A DNA stretch of 64,000 nt, taken from NCBI RefSeq assembly GCF_039535235.1, contig NZ_BAAAWU010000001.1, positions 4,774,001-4,838,000 of the forward strand. The letters are read 5' to 3'. The notes below the pieces were generated by a model, which saw nothing but the letters and a program-made list of their open reading frames with translations, searched no databases and was not told where the DNA came from. Position 1 is the first letter of the stretch. Each line of letters opens with the position of its first letter. Positions 25,079-33,482 of the stretch are shown in pieces. Source of the stretch: Streptomyces roseoviridis (GTDB taxonomy: Bacteria; Actinomycetota; Actinomycetes; Streptomycetales; Streptomycetaceae). The position numbers and the translations under genes were made by a program.

Positions 25079-25834
25079 GTGGAGACGAACGACCCCGGCG
25101 CCCCGATCCGCTCCGGCATCCCCGAACACGGCCGCATCCCCAAGTACTACGCCGTGAAGGCGAAGGTCGCGGCGCTCATCGACGAGTTGGGCGAGGGCGG
25201 TCTGCTGCCCACCGAGCGCGATCTCGCCGTCCGTTACGAGGTGTCGCGCGAGACCGTCCGCCAGGCCCTGCGCGAACTGCTCCTGGAGGGACGGCTGCGC
25301 CGCCGCGGCCGGGGCACCGTCGTCGCCGGGCCGAAGCTGGAACAGCCGCTCTCCCTCGCCAGTTACACCGAGGGCGTGCGCCGCCAGGGGCGCAGGCCCG
25401 GCCGGGCGCTGATCTCGCTGGAGCGCTTCCCCTGTCCCGACGGCCTCGCGGCGGAGGTCGGCGTGGCGCGCGGCGAGCCGGTCTGGCACATGGAGCGCGT
25501 CCTGCTCGCCGACGACGAGCGGGTGGGCCTGGAGAGCACGTACGTCTCCGAGGCCCGCGCCCCGCGCCTGGACACCGACTTCGACCCGGACTCCTCGTTC
25601 TACGCGTATCTGCACGACCGTCTCGGCGTCTCCTTCGGCGGTGCCGACGAGCGGATCGAGACGGTGCTCGCGACCCCCCGCGAGGCCCTGTTGATCGGCA
25701 CCCCGCCGGCGCTGCCCATGCTCCTGATCCACCGGGTCTCCCGTGACACGGCCGGCCGGCCCCTGGAGCGGGTGCGCACGCTCTACCGGGGCGACCGCTT
25801 CAGCTTCACCGCGCACCTCGGCCCCCAGGACTGA
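25079..25834 (+). CDS. GntR/HutC-family regulator, DasR-like
   Basis: A 251-residue regulator. The N-terminal winged HTH is in LLPTERDLAVRYEVSRETVRQALRELLLEGRL. The UTRA effector domain follows, with SYTEGVRRQGRRPG, ERVGLESTYVS, ERIETVLATPREA and PLERVRTLYRGDRFSFTAHL. Several segments (PKYY near the start, SYTE, ETxLATPREA, YRGDR ending PQD) are those of the N-acetylglucosamine regulator DasR, so this is a paralogue within that subgroup. It lies upstream, on the same strand, of the aminophosphonate operon, and a GGTCTAGTCC site stands between them. Confidence 0.88.
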   Translation: METNDPGAPIRSGIPEHGRIPKYYAVKAKVAALIDELGEGGLLPTERDLAVRYEVSRETVRQALRELLLEGRLRRRGRGTVVAGPKLEQPLSLASYTEGVRRQGRRPGRALISLERFPCPDGLAAEVGVARGEPVWHMERVLLADDERVGLESTYVSEARAPRLDTDFDPDSSFYAYLHDRLGVSFGGADERIETVLATPREALLIGTPPALPMLLIHRVSRDTAGRPLERVRTLYRGDRFSFTAHLGPQD

Positions 25835-25874
25835 CCGCGACCGCGACCGCGACCCCGACCGCGACCGCGACCGC
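25833..25874. repeat. GACCGC hexamer repeats
   Basis: About seven GACCGC (one GACCCC) hexamers begin at the stop codon of the GntR gene and continue to 25874. This is probably slippage-derived and is non-coding. Confidence 0.7.
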
Positions 25875-25904
25875 ACCGACACCGGCCCCTCTCCACATCA
25901 CGAG

Positions 25905-25927
25905 TAGATAACGGGTCTAGTCCAAGC
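25905..25927 (+). promoter_or_regulatory. Promoter-operator of the aminophosphonate operon
   Basis: TAGATAACGGG followed by TCTAGTCCAAGC. TAGATA resembles a -10 box, and GGTCTAGTCC (25914-25923) overlaps the likely transcription start. It differs at two positions from the DasR core GGTCTAGACC. The DasR-like regulator upstream is the obvious binder. A near-copy lies at 31741. Confidence 0.6.
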
Positions 25928-25999
25928 TTGTCGGGCCGTTCACCGTCCCGTCGCCGGCCGGACCGTCCGGGGCCATCCGCCGCCGCGACCGTGAGCGGC

Positions 26000-27121
26000 A
26001 TGAAGGTGATCGTCGTAGGAGCCGGCGTGGTGGGAACCATGCACGCCTGGCAGGCAGTCGAACGCGGCCATGAGGTCGTCCACATCGAACGCGAGGCCGA
26101 GGCGCGCGGGGCCTCGCTCCGCAACTTCGGCCAGATCTGGGTCAGCGGACGAGCGGGCGGCGAGGAACTCGACACCGCCCTGCGCGCCCGTGAGCTCTGG
26201 GAGGACATCGGTGCCCGCGTGCCCGCGGTCGGCTTCCGGGCCATCGGTTCCCTCACCCCCGTCCGGGGCGAGCTCGAACGCGCCGTCGCCGAGGCCGCCG
26301 TGGCCCGCCCCGACGCCGCCGCCCGCGGCTACGAGCTGCTCACGCCCGCCGAGGCGCGGGCGGTCAACCCCGCCCTGCGCGGCACGTTCGACGCCGCCCT
26401 GTGGTGCGGGCGGGACGCCGCCGTCGAGCCCCGCACCGCCCAGCTCGCCCTGCGCGAGGCCCTCCTGGCCACCGGCCGCTACACCTTCCTGCCCCACCGC
26501 GAGGTGCGGGAGGTCGTCGGCGAGAACGCGGTCCGCGACGACCACGGCGACACCCACACCGGCGACGTCGTCGTCCTGTGCACCGGCGCCTGGCTCTCCG
26601 GCCTGGTCCGCGAGGTCGCCGGCGCGATCCCGGTGCGCCGGGTGCGACTGCAGATGATGCAGACCGACCCGCTCGGCGAACCCCTCACCACCTCCGTCGC
26701 CGACGCCGACTCCTTCCGCTACTACCCCGCCTACGCCTCGAAGGCCCTGGACGCGCTCAACGCCGGCCAGGCCCAGGACCCCACCGCCGCCGCCCACCGG
26801 ATGCAGCTGCTCATGGTGCAGCGCCTCGACGGCGGACTGACCATCGGCGACACCCACGAATACGAGCACCCCTTCGCCTTCGACACCCTCGAAGACCCCT
26901 ACGAACACCTCACGCGCGTGGTCGAGTCCCTCCTCGGCCGCCCGCTCCCGCGCGTCCGCCGCCGCTGGGCCGGCGTGTACGCGCAGTGCACCGACACCAC
27001 CCGGGTCGTCCACCGCCAGCGCGTGCGGGACGGCGTCTGGCTGGTGACAGGGCCCGGCGGCCGCGGCATGACCTGCTCGCCCGCCGTCGCCGAGACCACC
27101 GCGAACGAACTGGGCTGGTGA
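26000..27121 (+). CDS. FAD-dependent oxidoreductase of phosphonate cluster (TIGR03364 type)
   Basis: A 373-residue D-amino-acid-oxidase-fold flavoenzyme. The FAD motif is VIVVGAGVVGTMHAWQAVERGHEVVHIE, followed by ASLRNFGQIWVSGRAG, which is characteristic of the TIGR03364 branch, and near the end VWLVTGPGGRGMTCSPAVAE. Members sit beside phosphonatase-like genes and are thought to oxidise aminophosphonates such as 2-aminoethylphosphonate or its hydroxylated or N-methylated forms, giving phosphonoacetaldehyde-type products. ATG 26000 is taken, GTG 25991 is possible. First gene of the operon; the next gene starts 6 nt after its stop. Confidence 0.85.
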   Translation: MKVIVVGAGVVGTMHAWQAVERGHEVVHIEREAEARGASLRNFGQIWVSGRAGGEELDTALRARELWEDIGARVPAVGFRAIGSLTPVRGELERAVAEAAVARPDAAARGYELLTPAEARAVNPALRGTFDAALWCGRDAAVEPRTAQLALREALLATGRYTFLPHREVREVVGENAVRDDHGDTHTGDVVVLCTGAWLSGLVREVAGAIPVRRVRLQMMQTDPLGEPLTTSVADADSFRYYPAYASKALDALNAGQAQDPTAAAHRMQLLMVQRLDGGLTIGDTHEYEHPFAFDTLEDPYEHLTRVVESLLGRPLPRVRRRWAGVYAQCTDTTRVVHRQRVRDGVWLVTGPGGRGMTCSPAVAETTANELGW

Positions 27122-27126
27122 CCACC

Positions 27127-27819
27127 ATGACCGCACCGCAGCACGCACTGATCGTCCTCGACATGGCCGGCACCACCGTCGCCGACGACGGCCTCGTCGA
27201 GCTGGCCTTCACCGCCGCCGCCGAACGCCTCGGCGAGGACCCCGCCACGATGATCGACCACGTCCGCGCCACCATGGGCGAGTCCAAGATCACCGTCTTC
27301 CGCCACCTCCTCGGCGGTGACGAGCAGCGCGCCCGACAGGCCAACCTCGCCTTCGAGGAGGCGTACGCCGCACTCGTGGACAGCGGCCGGATCAGCGCGA
27401 TCCCCGGCGCCGCCGAGGCCGTCGCCGCCCTGCGCGAACAGGGCAGGACCGTCGTCCTCACCACCGGCTTCGCCCGCGTCACCCAGGACGCGATCCTCGA
27501 CGCCCTCGGCTGGCACGGCCTGGCCGACCTCACCCTGTGCCCGGCCGACGCCGGCGGCCGGGGCCGCCCGTACCCGGACATGGTCCTCACCGCCCTGCTG
27601 CGCACCGGCGCCGTCGACGACGTCCGCCGGATCGCGGTCGCCGGCGACACCGCGTACGACGTGCTCAGCGGCGTCCGCTCCGGCGCCGGGATCGTCGCCG
27701 GCGTCCTGACCGGCGCCCACGGCGAGCGGGCCCTCACGGAGCACGGTGCCACCCACGTCCTGCCCTCCGTCGCCGCACTGCCGGAGGCGGTACGGGAGCA
27801 CGAGGAGCGCCGAGCATGA
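27127..27819 (+). CDS. Phosphonatase-like HAD hydrolase (TIGR03351 type)
   Basis: A 230-residue hydrolase. The catalytic motif is VLDMAGTT, the DxAGT variant special to phosphonatases, rather than DxDx(T/V). The cap region contains the conserved Lys in MGESKITVFRHLLGG that would form the Schiff base with the aldehyde. Motif II is VVLTTGF and motif IV is AVAGDTAYDVLSGVRSGAG. It should cleave the C-P bond of phosphonoacetaldehyde or a close relative made by the upstream flavoenzyme. The stop overlaps the next start (ATGA). Confidence 0.9.
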   Translation: MTAPQHALIVLDMAGTTVADDGLVELAFTAAAERLGEDPATMIDHVRATMGESKITVFRHLLGGDEQRARQANLAFEEAYAALVDSGRISAIPGAAEAVAALREQGRTVVLTTGFARVTQDAILDALGWHGLADLTLCPADAGGRGRPYPDMVLTALLRTGAVDDVRRIAVAGDTAYDVLSGVRSGAGIVAGVLTGAHGERALTEHGATHVLPSVAALPEAVREHEERRA

Positions 27820-28955
27820 CCAGCGGAATCCGCTTCGACGCCGTCTCGGTCGCGTACGGCGGCCACACCGTCCTCGACGGGCTCACCCTCACCGTCGAAC
27901 CCGGCGAGGTCATGGCCCTGCTCGGGCCCTCCGGCTCCGGCAAGACCACTGCCCTGCGGGCCGTCGCCGGGTTCGTCCGCCCGGCCGCCGGGCGGGTGTT
28001 CATCGGCGACCGGGACGTCACGGACCTGCCCCCGTACAAGCGGGGCATCGGCATGGTCGTGCAGAGCTACGCCCTCTTCCCGCACCTGCGGGTCGAGGAC
28101 AACGTCGCCTTCGGCCTGAAGGCGCGGAAGACGCCCAAGGGCGAGATCCCCGGCCGGGTCGCCGAGGCCCTGGAGATGACCGGGATGGCGGCCTACGCCC
28201 GGCGCCATCCGCGCGAGCTCTCCGGCGGCCAGCAGCAGCGCGTCGCCATCGCCCGCGCCCTCGCCATCCGCCCGAACGTCCTCCTCCTCGACGAGCCGCT
28301 CTCCGCGCTCGACGCCCAGCTGCGCTCCGGCATGCTCGCCGAACTCGCCCGGCTGCACCGCGAACTGCCCGACGTCTCCGTCCTGTATGTCACCCACGAC
28401 CAGGTCGAGGCGCTCACCCTCGCCGACCGGATCGCCGTCATGGACCGGGCCCGCCTCCAGGACTGCGGCACCCCGCAGGAGCTGTACCGGCGCCCCCGCA
28501 CCGAGTTCACCGCCTCCTTCGTCGGCAACGCCAACCTGCTGCCGGTCACCGTCACCGCGGACGGAGTCAGGCTCGCCGCCGCCGACGGCGCCCCCCTCAC
28601 CGCCGACGGCGCCTCTCTCACCGCCGACGGAACGCCCCTCGCCACCTCTGGGCCCGGTCCCGGCGGCGTCCCGCTGGACGTGCCCGCCGCCGGCGCGGCC
28701 CCCGGCGCCACCGCCACCCTGTGCGTCCGCCCCCACCTGGTCGGCCTCGGCCCGGGCCCCAACGCGCTGCGCGGCACGGTCGCCGAGGTCCAGTGGCGGG
28801 GCGCCACCCACCGGCTGTACGTCGACGTCGACGGCCACCGCGTGAAGGCCGACGTCCGCGAGCTGCGGCAGACCCCGGCCCTCGGCGACGAGGTGACCCT
28901 GCACTTCGCACCGGAGGACGCGGTGCTCCTCGCCGCGGGGGTGACCGATGGCTAG
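27816..28955 (+). CDS. Aminophosphonate ABC importer ATP-binding protein
   Basis: A 379-residue ATPase of the Fe/spermidine/phosphonate importer class. Walker A is GPSGSGKTT, signature LSGGQQQR, Walker B VLLLDEPLSALD, H-loop VTHDQ. A TOBE domain begins near residue 240. The linker before the TOBE domain holds a triplicated ADGxxLTADG repeat. It corresponds to PhnT-type proteins of 2-aminoethylphosphonate importers. It overlaps both neighbours by 4-8 nt. Confidence 0.88.
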   Translation: MTSGIRFDAVSVAYGGHTVLDGLTLTVEPGEVMALLGPSGSGKTTALRAVAGFVRPAAGRVFIGDRDVTDLPPYKRGIGMVVQSYALFPHLRVEDNVAFGLKARKTPKGEIPGRVAEALEMTGMAAYARRHPRELSGGQQQRVAIARALAIRPNVLLLDEPLSALDAQLRSGMLAELARLHRELPDVSVLYVTHDQVEALTLADRIAVMDRARLQDCGTPQELYRRPRTEFTASFVGNANLLPVTVTADGVRLAAADGAPLTADGASLTADGTPLATSGPGPGGVPLDVPAAGAAPGATATLCVRPHLVGLGPGPNALRGTVAEVQWRGATHRLYVDVDGHRVKADVRELRQTPALGDEVTLHFAPEDAVLLAAGVTDG

Positions 28956-29808
28956 CCCGGCGCTCCTCACCCGGCAGGGCAGCAGGACCCGGGCCGCGTC
29001 CGCGCGCCGCCTGCCCGCCCCGCTCCTGTGGGCCGCCCCGCCCGTGCTCGCCCTCGCCGTCGTCTTCCTCTATCCGCTCGCCCTCGTGGTGCGGGAGTCC
29101 CTCGCCCCCGGCGCCTACGCCGAGGTCCTCGCGTCGCCGTCCTTCCGGGACGCGCTCGTCACCACCGTCTGGCTCGCCGCCGCGGCCACCGCCGGCTGTC
29201 TCGTCCTCGGCTTCGCCCTCGCGCTGGTCATCGCCTTCGTGCCCTTCCCGGGTGCCCGTGCGGTGGCGCGGTTCATCGACGTCTTCCTCTCCTTCCCGTC
29301 CTTCCTCATCACCCTCGCCCTGCTGTTCGTGTACGGCACGGCCGGCGTGGCCAACGGCCTGTGGACGGACGCCACCGGCGCCGCCACCGGGCCCTTCCGC
29401 TTCCTCACCACCCCGTGGGGCGTGCTGCTCGCCGAGATCACGTACTTCACCCCGTTCGTGATGCGCCCGCTGCTCGCCGCCTTCTCGCAGCTGGAGACCG
29501 CGCAGCTGGAAGCGGCCTCCTCGCTCGGCGCCCGGCCGCTGCGGATCGTGCGGCGGGTGATCCTGCCCGAGGCGCTGCCCGCGCTCGCCGCCGGCGGCAG
29601 CCTCGTCCTGGTGATGTGCCTCAACGAGTTCGGCATCGTGCTGTTCACCGGCGCGAAGGGCGTGACGACCCTGCCGATGCTGGTCTACGGCAAGGCCATC
29701 CTCGAGTCGGACTACGCCGCCGCGTGCGTGGTCGCCGTCGTCAACGTCGTGATCTCCGTGGGCCTGTACGCCGTCTACCGGGTGGTGAGCCGCCGTGCTG
29801 GTGCATAG
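28948..29808 (+). CDS. Aminophosphonate ABC importer permease (PhnU-like)
   Basis: A 286-residue, six-helix permease of the binding-protein-dependent class. The EAA loop is EAASSLGARPLRIVRRVILPEALP at about residues 190-213, and PSFLITLALLFVYGTAG is typical of the PhnU type. It starts inside the end of the ATPase gene (ATG overlapping by 8 nt) and overlaps the second permease by 14 nt. Confidence 0.87.
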   Translation: MASPALLTRQGSRTRAASARRLPAPLLWAAPPVLALAVVFLYPLALVVRESLAPGAYAEVLASPSFRDALVTTVWLAAAATAGCLVLGFALALVIAFVPFPGARAVARFIDVFLSFPSFLITLALLFVYGTAGVANGLWTDATGAATGPFRFLTTPWGVLLAEITYFTPFVMRPLLAAFSQLETAQLEAASSLGARPLRIVRRVILPEALPALAAGGSLVLVMCLNEFGIVLFTGAKGVTTLPMLVYGKAILESDYAAACVVAVVNVVISVGLYAVYRVVSRRAGA

Positions 29809-30592
29809 CCGTGCGGGCAGGTGGGCGGCCTGGGCCGGTTTCGCCGTGCTCTTCGTGCCCCTCTTCGCCCTGCCCCTGCTCGTGATCCTCGCCGCGTCCT
29901 TCGCCACGCACTGGTCCGGCGCCCTGCCCTCGGGACCGACCACGGCCCACTACACGGCCGCCGTGCGCGGGGAGTCCCTCCAGGCGCTCACCACCAGCCT
30001 GGTCACCGCGCTCGCCGCGAGCCTGCTCGCGCTGACCTTCGGCACCTGGGCCGCGCTCGCCGCGTCCGCCCTCGGAAAGAGGGGCCGCCGGGTCCTCGAC
30101 GCGCTGTTCGTGCTGCCGGTGGCGGTGCCGTCCGTGGTCGTGGGACTGGCCGTCCTGGTGGCCTTCTCCCAGCCGCCGCTGCTCCTGAACGGCACGCGCC
30201 AGATCGTGATCCTCGCGCACACCGTCCTCGTCACGGCCTTCGCCTACCAGTCGGTTTCGGCCGCCGTCCTGCGTCTGGACCCGATGTACGAGCAGGCGGC
30301 CGCCAGTCTCGGCGCCCGTCCCTCGTACGTCCTGCTCCGGGTGCGGCTGCCGCTGCTGCTGCCGTCGCTGAACGCGGCGGCCGGGCTCTGCTTCGCCCTG
30401 TCCATGGGCGAGCTGAGCGCCACGATGATGCTCTATCCGCCGGACTGGCTGCCGCTGCCGGTGCTCGTCTTCACGGCCACCGACCGGGGTTCGCTGTTCA
30501 CGGGCTCCGCGCTCGCCGTGGTCCTGATGGCGGCGACGCTGCTCGTCCTGCTCGCCGTCTCCCGCATCCGTACCAAAGCGTCCTACCGCTGA
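29795..30592 (+). CDS. Aminophosphonate ABC importer permease (PhnV-like)
   Basis: A 265-residue permease starting at GTG 29795 inside the preceding gene. Six helices are predicted. The EAA-like loop is YEQAAASLGARPSYVLLRVRLPLLLP, and LSMGELSATMMLYPPDWLPLPV resembles PhnV proteins. With the first permease it would form the heterodimeric channel. Confidence 0.87.
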   Translation: MLVHSRAGRWAAWAGFAVLFVPLFALPLLVILAASFATHWSGALPSGPTTAHYTAAVRGESLQALTTSLVTALAASLLALTFGTWAALAASALGKRGRRVLDALFVLPVAVPSVVVGLAVLVAFSQPPLLLNGTRQIVILAHTVLVTAFAYQSVSAAVLRLDPMYEQAAASLGARPSYVLLRVRLPLLLPSLNAAAGLCFALSMGELSATMMLYPPDWLPLPVLVFTATDRGSLFTGSALAVVLMAATLLVLLAVSRIRTKASYR

Positions 30593-30613
30593 CCCCCAGG
30601 AGAGAACGACGCC

Positions 30614-31681
30614 ATGCTCACCCACGCCCCGTACGCCAAGCCGATCGCCGCCGTCACCGGCTGCCTCGTCCTCGCCGCCGCCCTCACCGCCTGCGGCGGC
30701 TCCTCCGCCGCCTCCGACGAGAAGATCGTCACCGTCTACAGCGCCGACGGCCTCAAGGGCGAGGCGGGGGACGGCTGGTACGACAAGGTCTTCAAGGACT
30801 TCGAGAAGCAGACCGGCATCGAGGTGAAGTACGTCGAGGGCGGCTCCGGCGAGATGGTGCAGCGCGCCGCCCGCGAGAAGAACAACACCCAGGCCGATGT
30901 CCTCGTCACCCTCCCGCCCTTCATCCAGCAGGCCGACTCCAAGGGGCTGCTCCAGGCGTACACGCCGAAGGGCGCCGACATGGTCGGCGGCATCGACAAG
31001 GCCGACAACGGCAGGTGGATCTCCGTCGTCAACAACTACTTCGGCTTCGTCCACAACAGGAAGGAGCTGAAGACCCCGCCCACGACGTGGGAGGAACTGC
31101 TCGACCCGGCGTACAAGGACCGGATCCAGTACTCCACCCCGGGCGTCGCGGGCGACGGCACCGCCGTGCTCATCAAGGCCATGCACGACTTCGGCGGCAA
31201 GGAGCCGGCCATGGAGTACCTGAAGAAGCTCCAGGCCAACAACGTCGGCCCGTCCTCCTCCACCTCCAAGCTCGCCCCGAAGGTCGACAAGGGCGAGATC
31301 CTCGTCGCCAACGGTGACGTCCAGATGAACTTCGCGCAGTCCCGGTCCATGCCGAACCTCGCCATCTGGTTCCCCGCGAAGCGGGGCGGCAAGCCCACCA
31401 CCTTCGCCCTGCCGTACGCCGCCGGCCTGGTCAGCGGCGCCCCGCACACCGACAACGGCAAGAAGCTCCTCGACTTCATGCTGGGCGAGCAGGCCCAGCG
31501 CGAGGTCAGCTCCGTGGGCGGCGGCTTCTCGGTCCGCAAGGACGTCCGGGCCACCGACGCCAACGCCCTGGCCCTGACCAGGCTGATGGAGGGCGTCGAG
31601 GTCTTCGAGCCGGACTGGGCCGACATCGACAAGAACCTGCCCGCGTACGTCGACGCCTGGAAGACCGCCACCGGAAGCTGA
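30614..31681 (+). CDS. Aminophosphonate-binding lipoprotein (PhnS-like)
   Basis: A 355-residue lipoprotein. The signal peptide ends at the lipobox LTAC, followed by GGSSAASDEKIVTVYSADGL. It has the two-lobe periplasmic-binding fold of family 1 solute-binding proteins with NNYFGFVHNRKEL and FALPYAAGLVSGAPH. It is the extracellular receptor of the importer encoded just upstream, 21 nt apart with AGGAGAG before the ATG. The specific phosphonate cannot be read. Confidence 0.88.
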   Translation: MLTHAPYAKPIAAVTGCLVLAAALTACGGSSAASDEKIVTVYSADGLKGEAGDGWYDKVFKDFEKQTGIEVKYVEGGSGEMVQRAAREKNNTQADVLVTLPPFIQQADSKGLLQAYTPKGADMVGGIDKADNGRWISVVNNYFGFVHNRKELKTPPTTWEELLDPAYKDRIQYSTPGVAGDGTAVLIKAMHDFGGKEPAMEYLKKLQANNVGPSSSTSKLAPKVDKGEILVANGDVQMNFAQSRSMPNLAIWFPAKRGGKPTTFALPYAAGLVSGAPHTDNGKKLLDFMLGEQAQREVSSVGGGFSVRKDVRATDANALALTRLMEGVEVFEPDWADIDKNLPAYVDAWKTATGS

Positions 31682-31740
31682 CCGGGGACGCCACAAGAGT
31701 TCACCGCACGTACCTTCCGTCCCACTGAAGCGTCGCGGAA

Positions 31741-31763
31741 AGATAACGGGTACGGACCCAAGC
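31741..31763 (+). promoter_or_regulatory. Second copy of the phosphonate-operon promoter motif
   Basis: AGATAACGGGTACGGACCCAAGC repeats AGATAACGGGT...CC-AAGC of the 25905 site, and here the centre is a palindrome, GGGT-ACGG-ACCC. It lies 65 nt before the secreted phosphodiesterase gene. A shared regulator is inferred. Confidence 0.55.
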
Positions 31764-31828
31764 CCAACGCCCCCGATTCGTCGGGGAGTTGACCTGCCCT
31801 CGCCCCCCTTCCACGGAGGACTCCAGAC

Positions 31829-33370
31829 ATGCCGCACACCGGCATCTCGCGCCGCGGCGTGCTCGCCGCCGCCGGCGCCACCGCCGCCGTCACCGCCACC
31901 GGCCTCGCCACCGCCCCGACCGCCCAGGCCGCCGCGCCCACCCTCCCGAACGGCACCAGCAAGGACAAGGTGCTCGTCGTCGGCATGGACGGCCTGCGCC
32001 ACGACCGGATCGACGCGGCGAACGCGCCGACGCTCAAGGCGATGATGGCGGCCGGCACCTACGGCGTCTCCCTGCTGTACGCCAACCCCATGGCCGCCAC
32101 TTCCTCCGGCCCCGGCTGGTCGACCGTCTCCACCGGCGTGTGGCCCGACAAGCACGGCGTCAGGGACAACACCTTCACCGGCCGCAACTACGGCCAGTAC
32201 CCCGGCTTCCTGGCCCGCCTGAACCAGGTGAGGCCCGAGCTGTCCCTGTACGCCGCCGTCGACTGGAAGCCGCTCGACACCTACGGCACCGTCACCGCCG
32301 GCGCCGACGCCAAGATCGTGCTCGACGGCGACCGCGACGGCTACTCGGGCCACGACGAGACCATCACCGCCGACAGCGTCCTGGTGCTGCGCGACCAGAA
32401 CCCCGACGTCGCCTTCGTCTACCTCGGCAACACCGACGTCGTCGCCCACTCCCACGGCACCGGCCAGCGCTACCTCGACGCCATCGCCGTCCAGGACGCC
32501 CAGCTCGGCCGGCTCATGTCCGCGATCCGCGCCCGCCCGTCCTACGCCACCGAGCGCTGGACCGTCATCGTCTGCACCGACCACGGCCACGCCGACGCCG
32601 GCGGCCACGGCGGCTCCGCCATCGAGGAACGCCGCACCTTCGTCCTCGCCCAGGGCCCGGGCATCGCCGCCGGCGCCCGCCCGATCGACACCCGGCTCGT
32701 CGACGTCGCCGCCACCGTCTTCCACCAGCTCGGCATCACCCCCGAACCGTCCTGGGACCTGGACGGCAAGCCGGTCCAGGAGCGCTCCACGGACCCGTTC
32801 GACGCGCTGTACGGCTCGCTCACCGGCCGCGTCGACGAGACCGGCATCCCGGCCGGCGTCCTCGGCTTCACCCGTACGGCGCCCAGCGGCTGGTCCGTCA
32901 TCAACAACGCCATGGGCACGGGCGGGATGACCGAGTGGCGCGGCTGGTCCTTCGCCACCGACGAGTTCTGGTCCCGCACGCAGCGCGACCAGTCACGCGA
33001 GCTCAACGTCCGCTCCCGGGGCGTCTTCGCCGTCGCCGACTCCGACGAGTGGGCCGACAAGACCTTCTCCGGCACCTACGACTCGACGCTGGTCACCCCC
33101 GCGTACTCCGTCTCGGGGGCCTCCCGCGTCACCCTCGGCTACACCACCTTCTACCGGCAGGAGGGCTCCCAGACCGCCCAGGTCCTGGCCTCCTTCAACG
33201 GCGGCACGCCGACCGTCGTCAGGAGCCACACCACGGACGTCATCTCCCAGCCCCAGTCGCTGACCCTGGACGTGCCCGCCGGCGCGTCCAGCGTGAGCTT
33301 CCGCTTCCGCTACACCGGGTCCAACAACTGGTACTGGGTGATCGACGGGGTCAAGGTCACGACTTCCTGA
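31829..33370 (+). CDS. Tat-exported alkaline-phosphatase-superfamily phosphodiesterase
   Basis: A 513-residue secreted protein. The Tat signal is SRRGVLAAAG. The catalytic domain shows the nucleotide-pyrophosphatase/phosphodiesterase pattern of the alkaline phosphatase superfamily: VVGMDGLRHDRI (first metal Asp), ATSSGPGWSTVSTGVWPDKHG (nucleophile Thr/Ser), NTDVVAHSHG and CTDHGHADAGGHGG. Phosphonoacetate hydrolase shares this fold. The C-terminal ~160 residues form a beta-sandwich, probably carbohydrate-binding. GGAGGACTCCAGAC precedes the ATG. It could release phosphate or phosphonate heads from esters outside the cell. Confidence 0.85.
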   Translation: MPHTGISRRGVLAAAGATAAVTATGLATAPTAQAAAPTLPNGTSKDKVLVVGMDGLRHDRIDAANAPTLKAMMAAGTYGVSLLYANPMAATSSGPGWSTVSTGVWPDKHGVRDNTFTGRNYGQYPGFLARLNQVRPELSLYAAVDWKPLDTYGTVTAGADAKIVLDGDRDGYSGHDETITADSVLVLRDQNPDVAFVYLGNTDVVAHSHGTGQRYLDAIAVQDAQLGRLMSAIRARPSYATERWTVIVCTDHGHADAGGHGGSAIEERRTFVLAQGPGIAAGARPIDTRLVDVAATVFHQLGITPEPSWDLDGKPVQERSTDPFDALYGSLTGRVDETGIPAGVLGFTRTAPSGWSVINNAMGTGGMTEWRGWSFATDEFWSRTQRDQSRELNVRSRGVFAVADSDEWADKTFSGTYDSTLVTPAYSVSGASRVTLGYTTFYRQEGSQTAQVLASFNGGTPTVVRSHTTDVISQPQSLTLDVPAGASSVSFRFRYTGSNNWYWVIDGVKVTTS

Positions 33371-33374
33371 CTAG

Positions 33375-33414
33375 GCTGGGGGCGTCGCCACAGCGCTGTC
33401 GCGTCGCCCCCAGC
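33375..33414 (+). terminator. Hairpin terminator after phosphodiesterase gene
   Basis: GCTGGGGGCG (33375-33384) pairs with CGCCCCCAGC (33405-33414), and the loop holds an inner ACAGCGCTGT palindrome. Confidence 0.75.
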
Positions 33415-33482
33415 ACACCGCCCGTCGTGTACGGCACCGGCCCGTACGCGTACGGCATCCGTACGGCAGGAGTCCCGCACCC

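Noticed and set aside
25936..25952. GTTCACCGTCC as a PhoP (PHO box) half site before the phosphonate operon; a similar GTTCACC at 31699
   Set aside because: The required 11-bp direct repeat is not present at either site. Phosphate control remains possible but unsupported.
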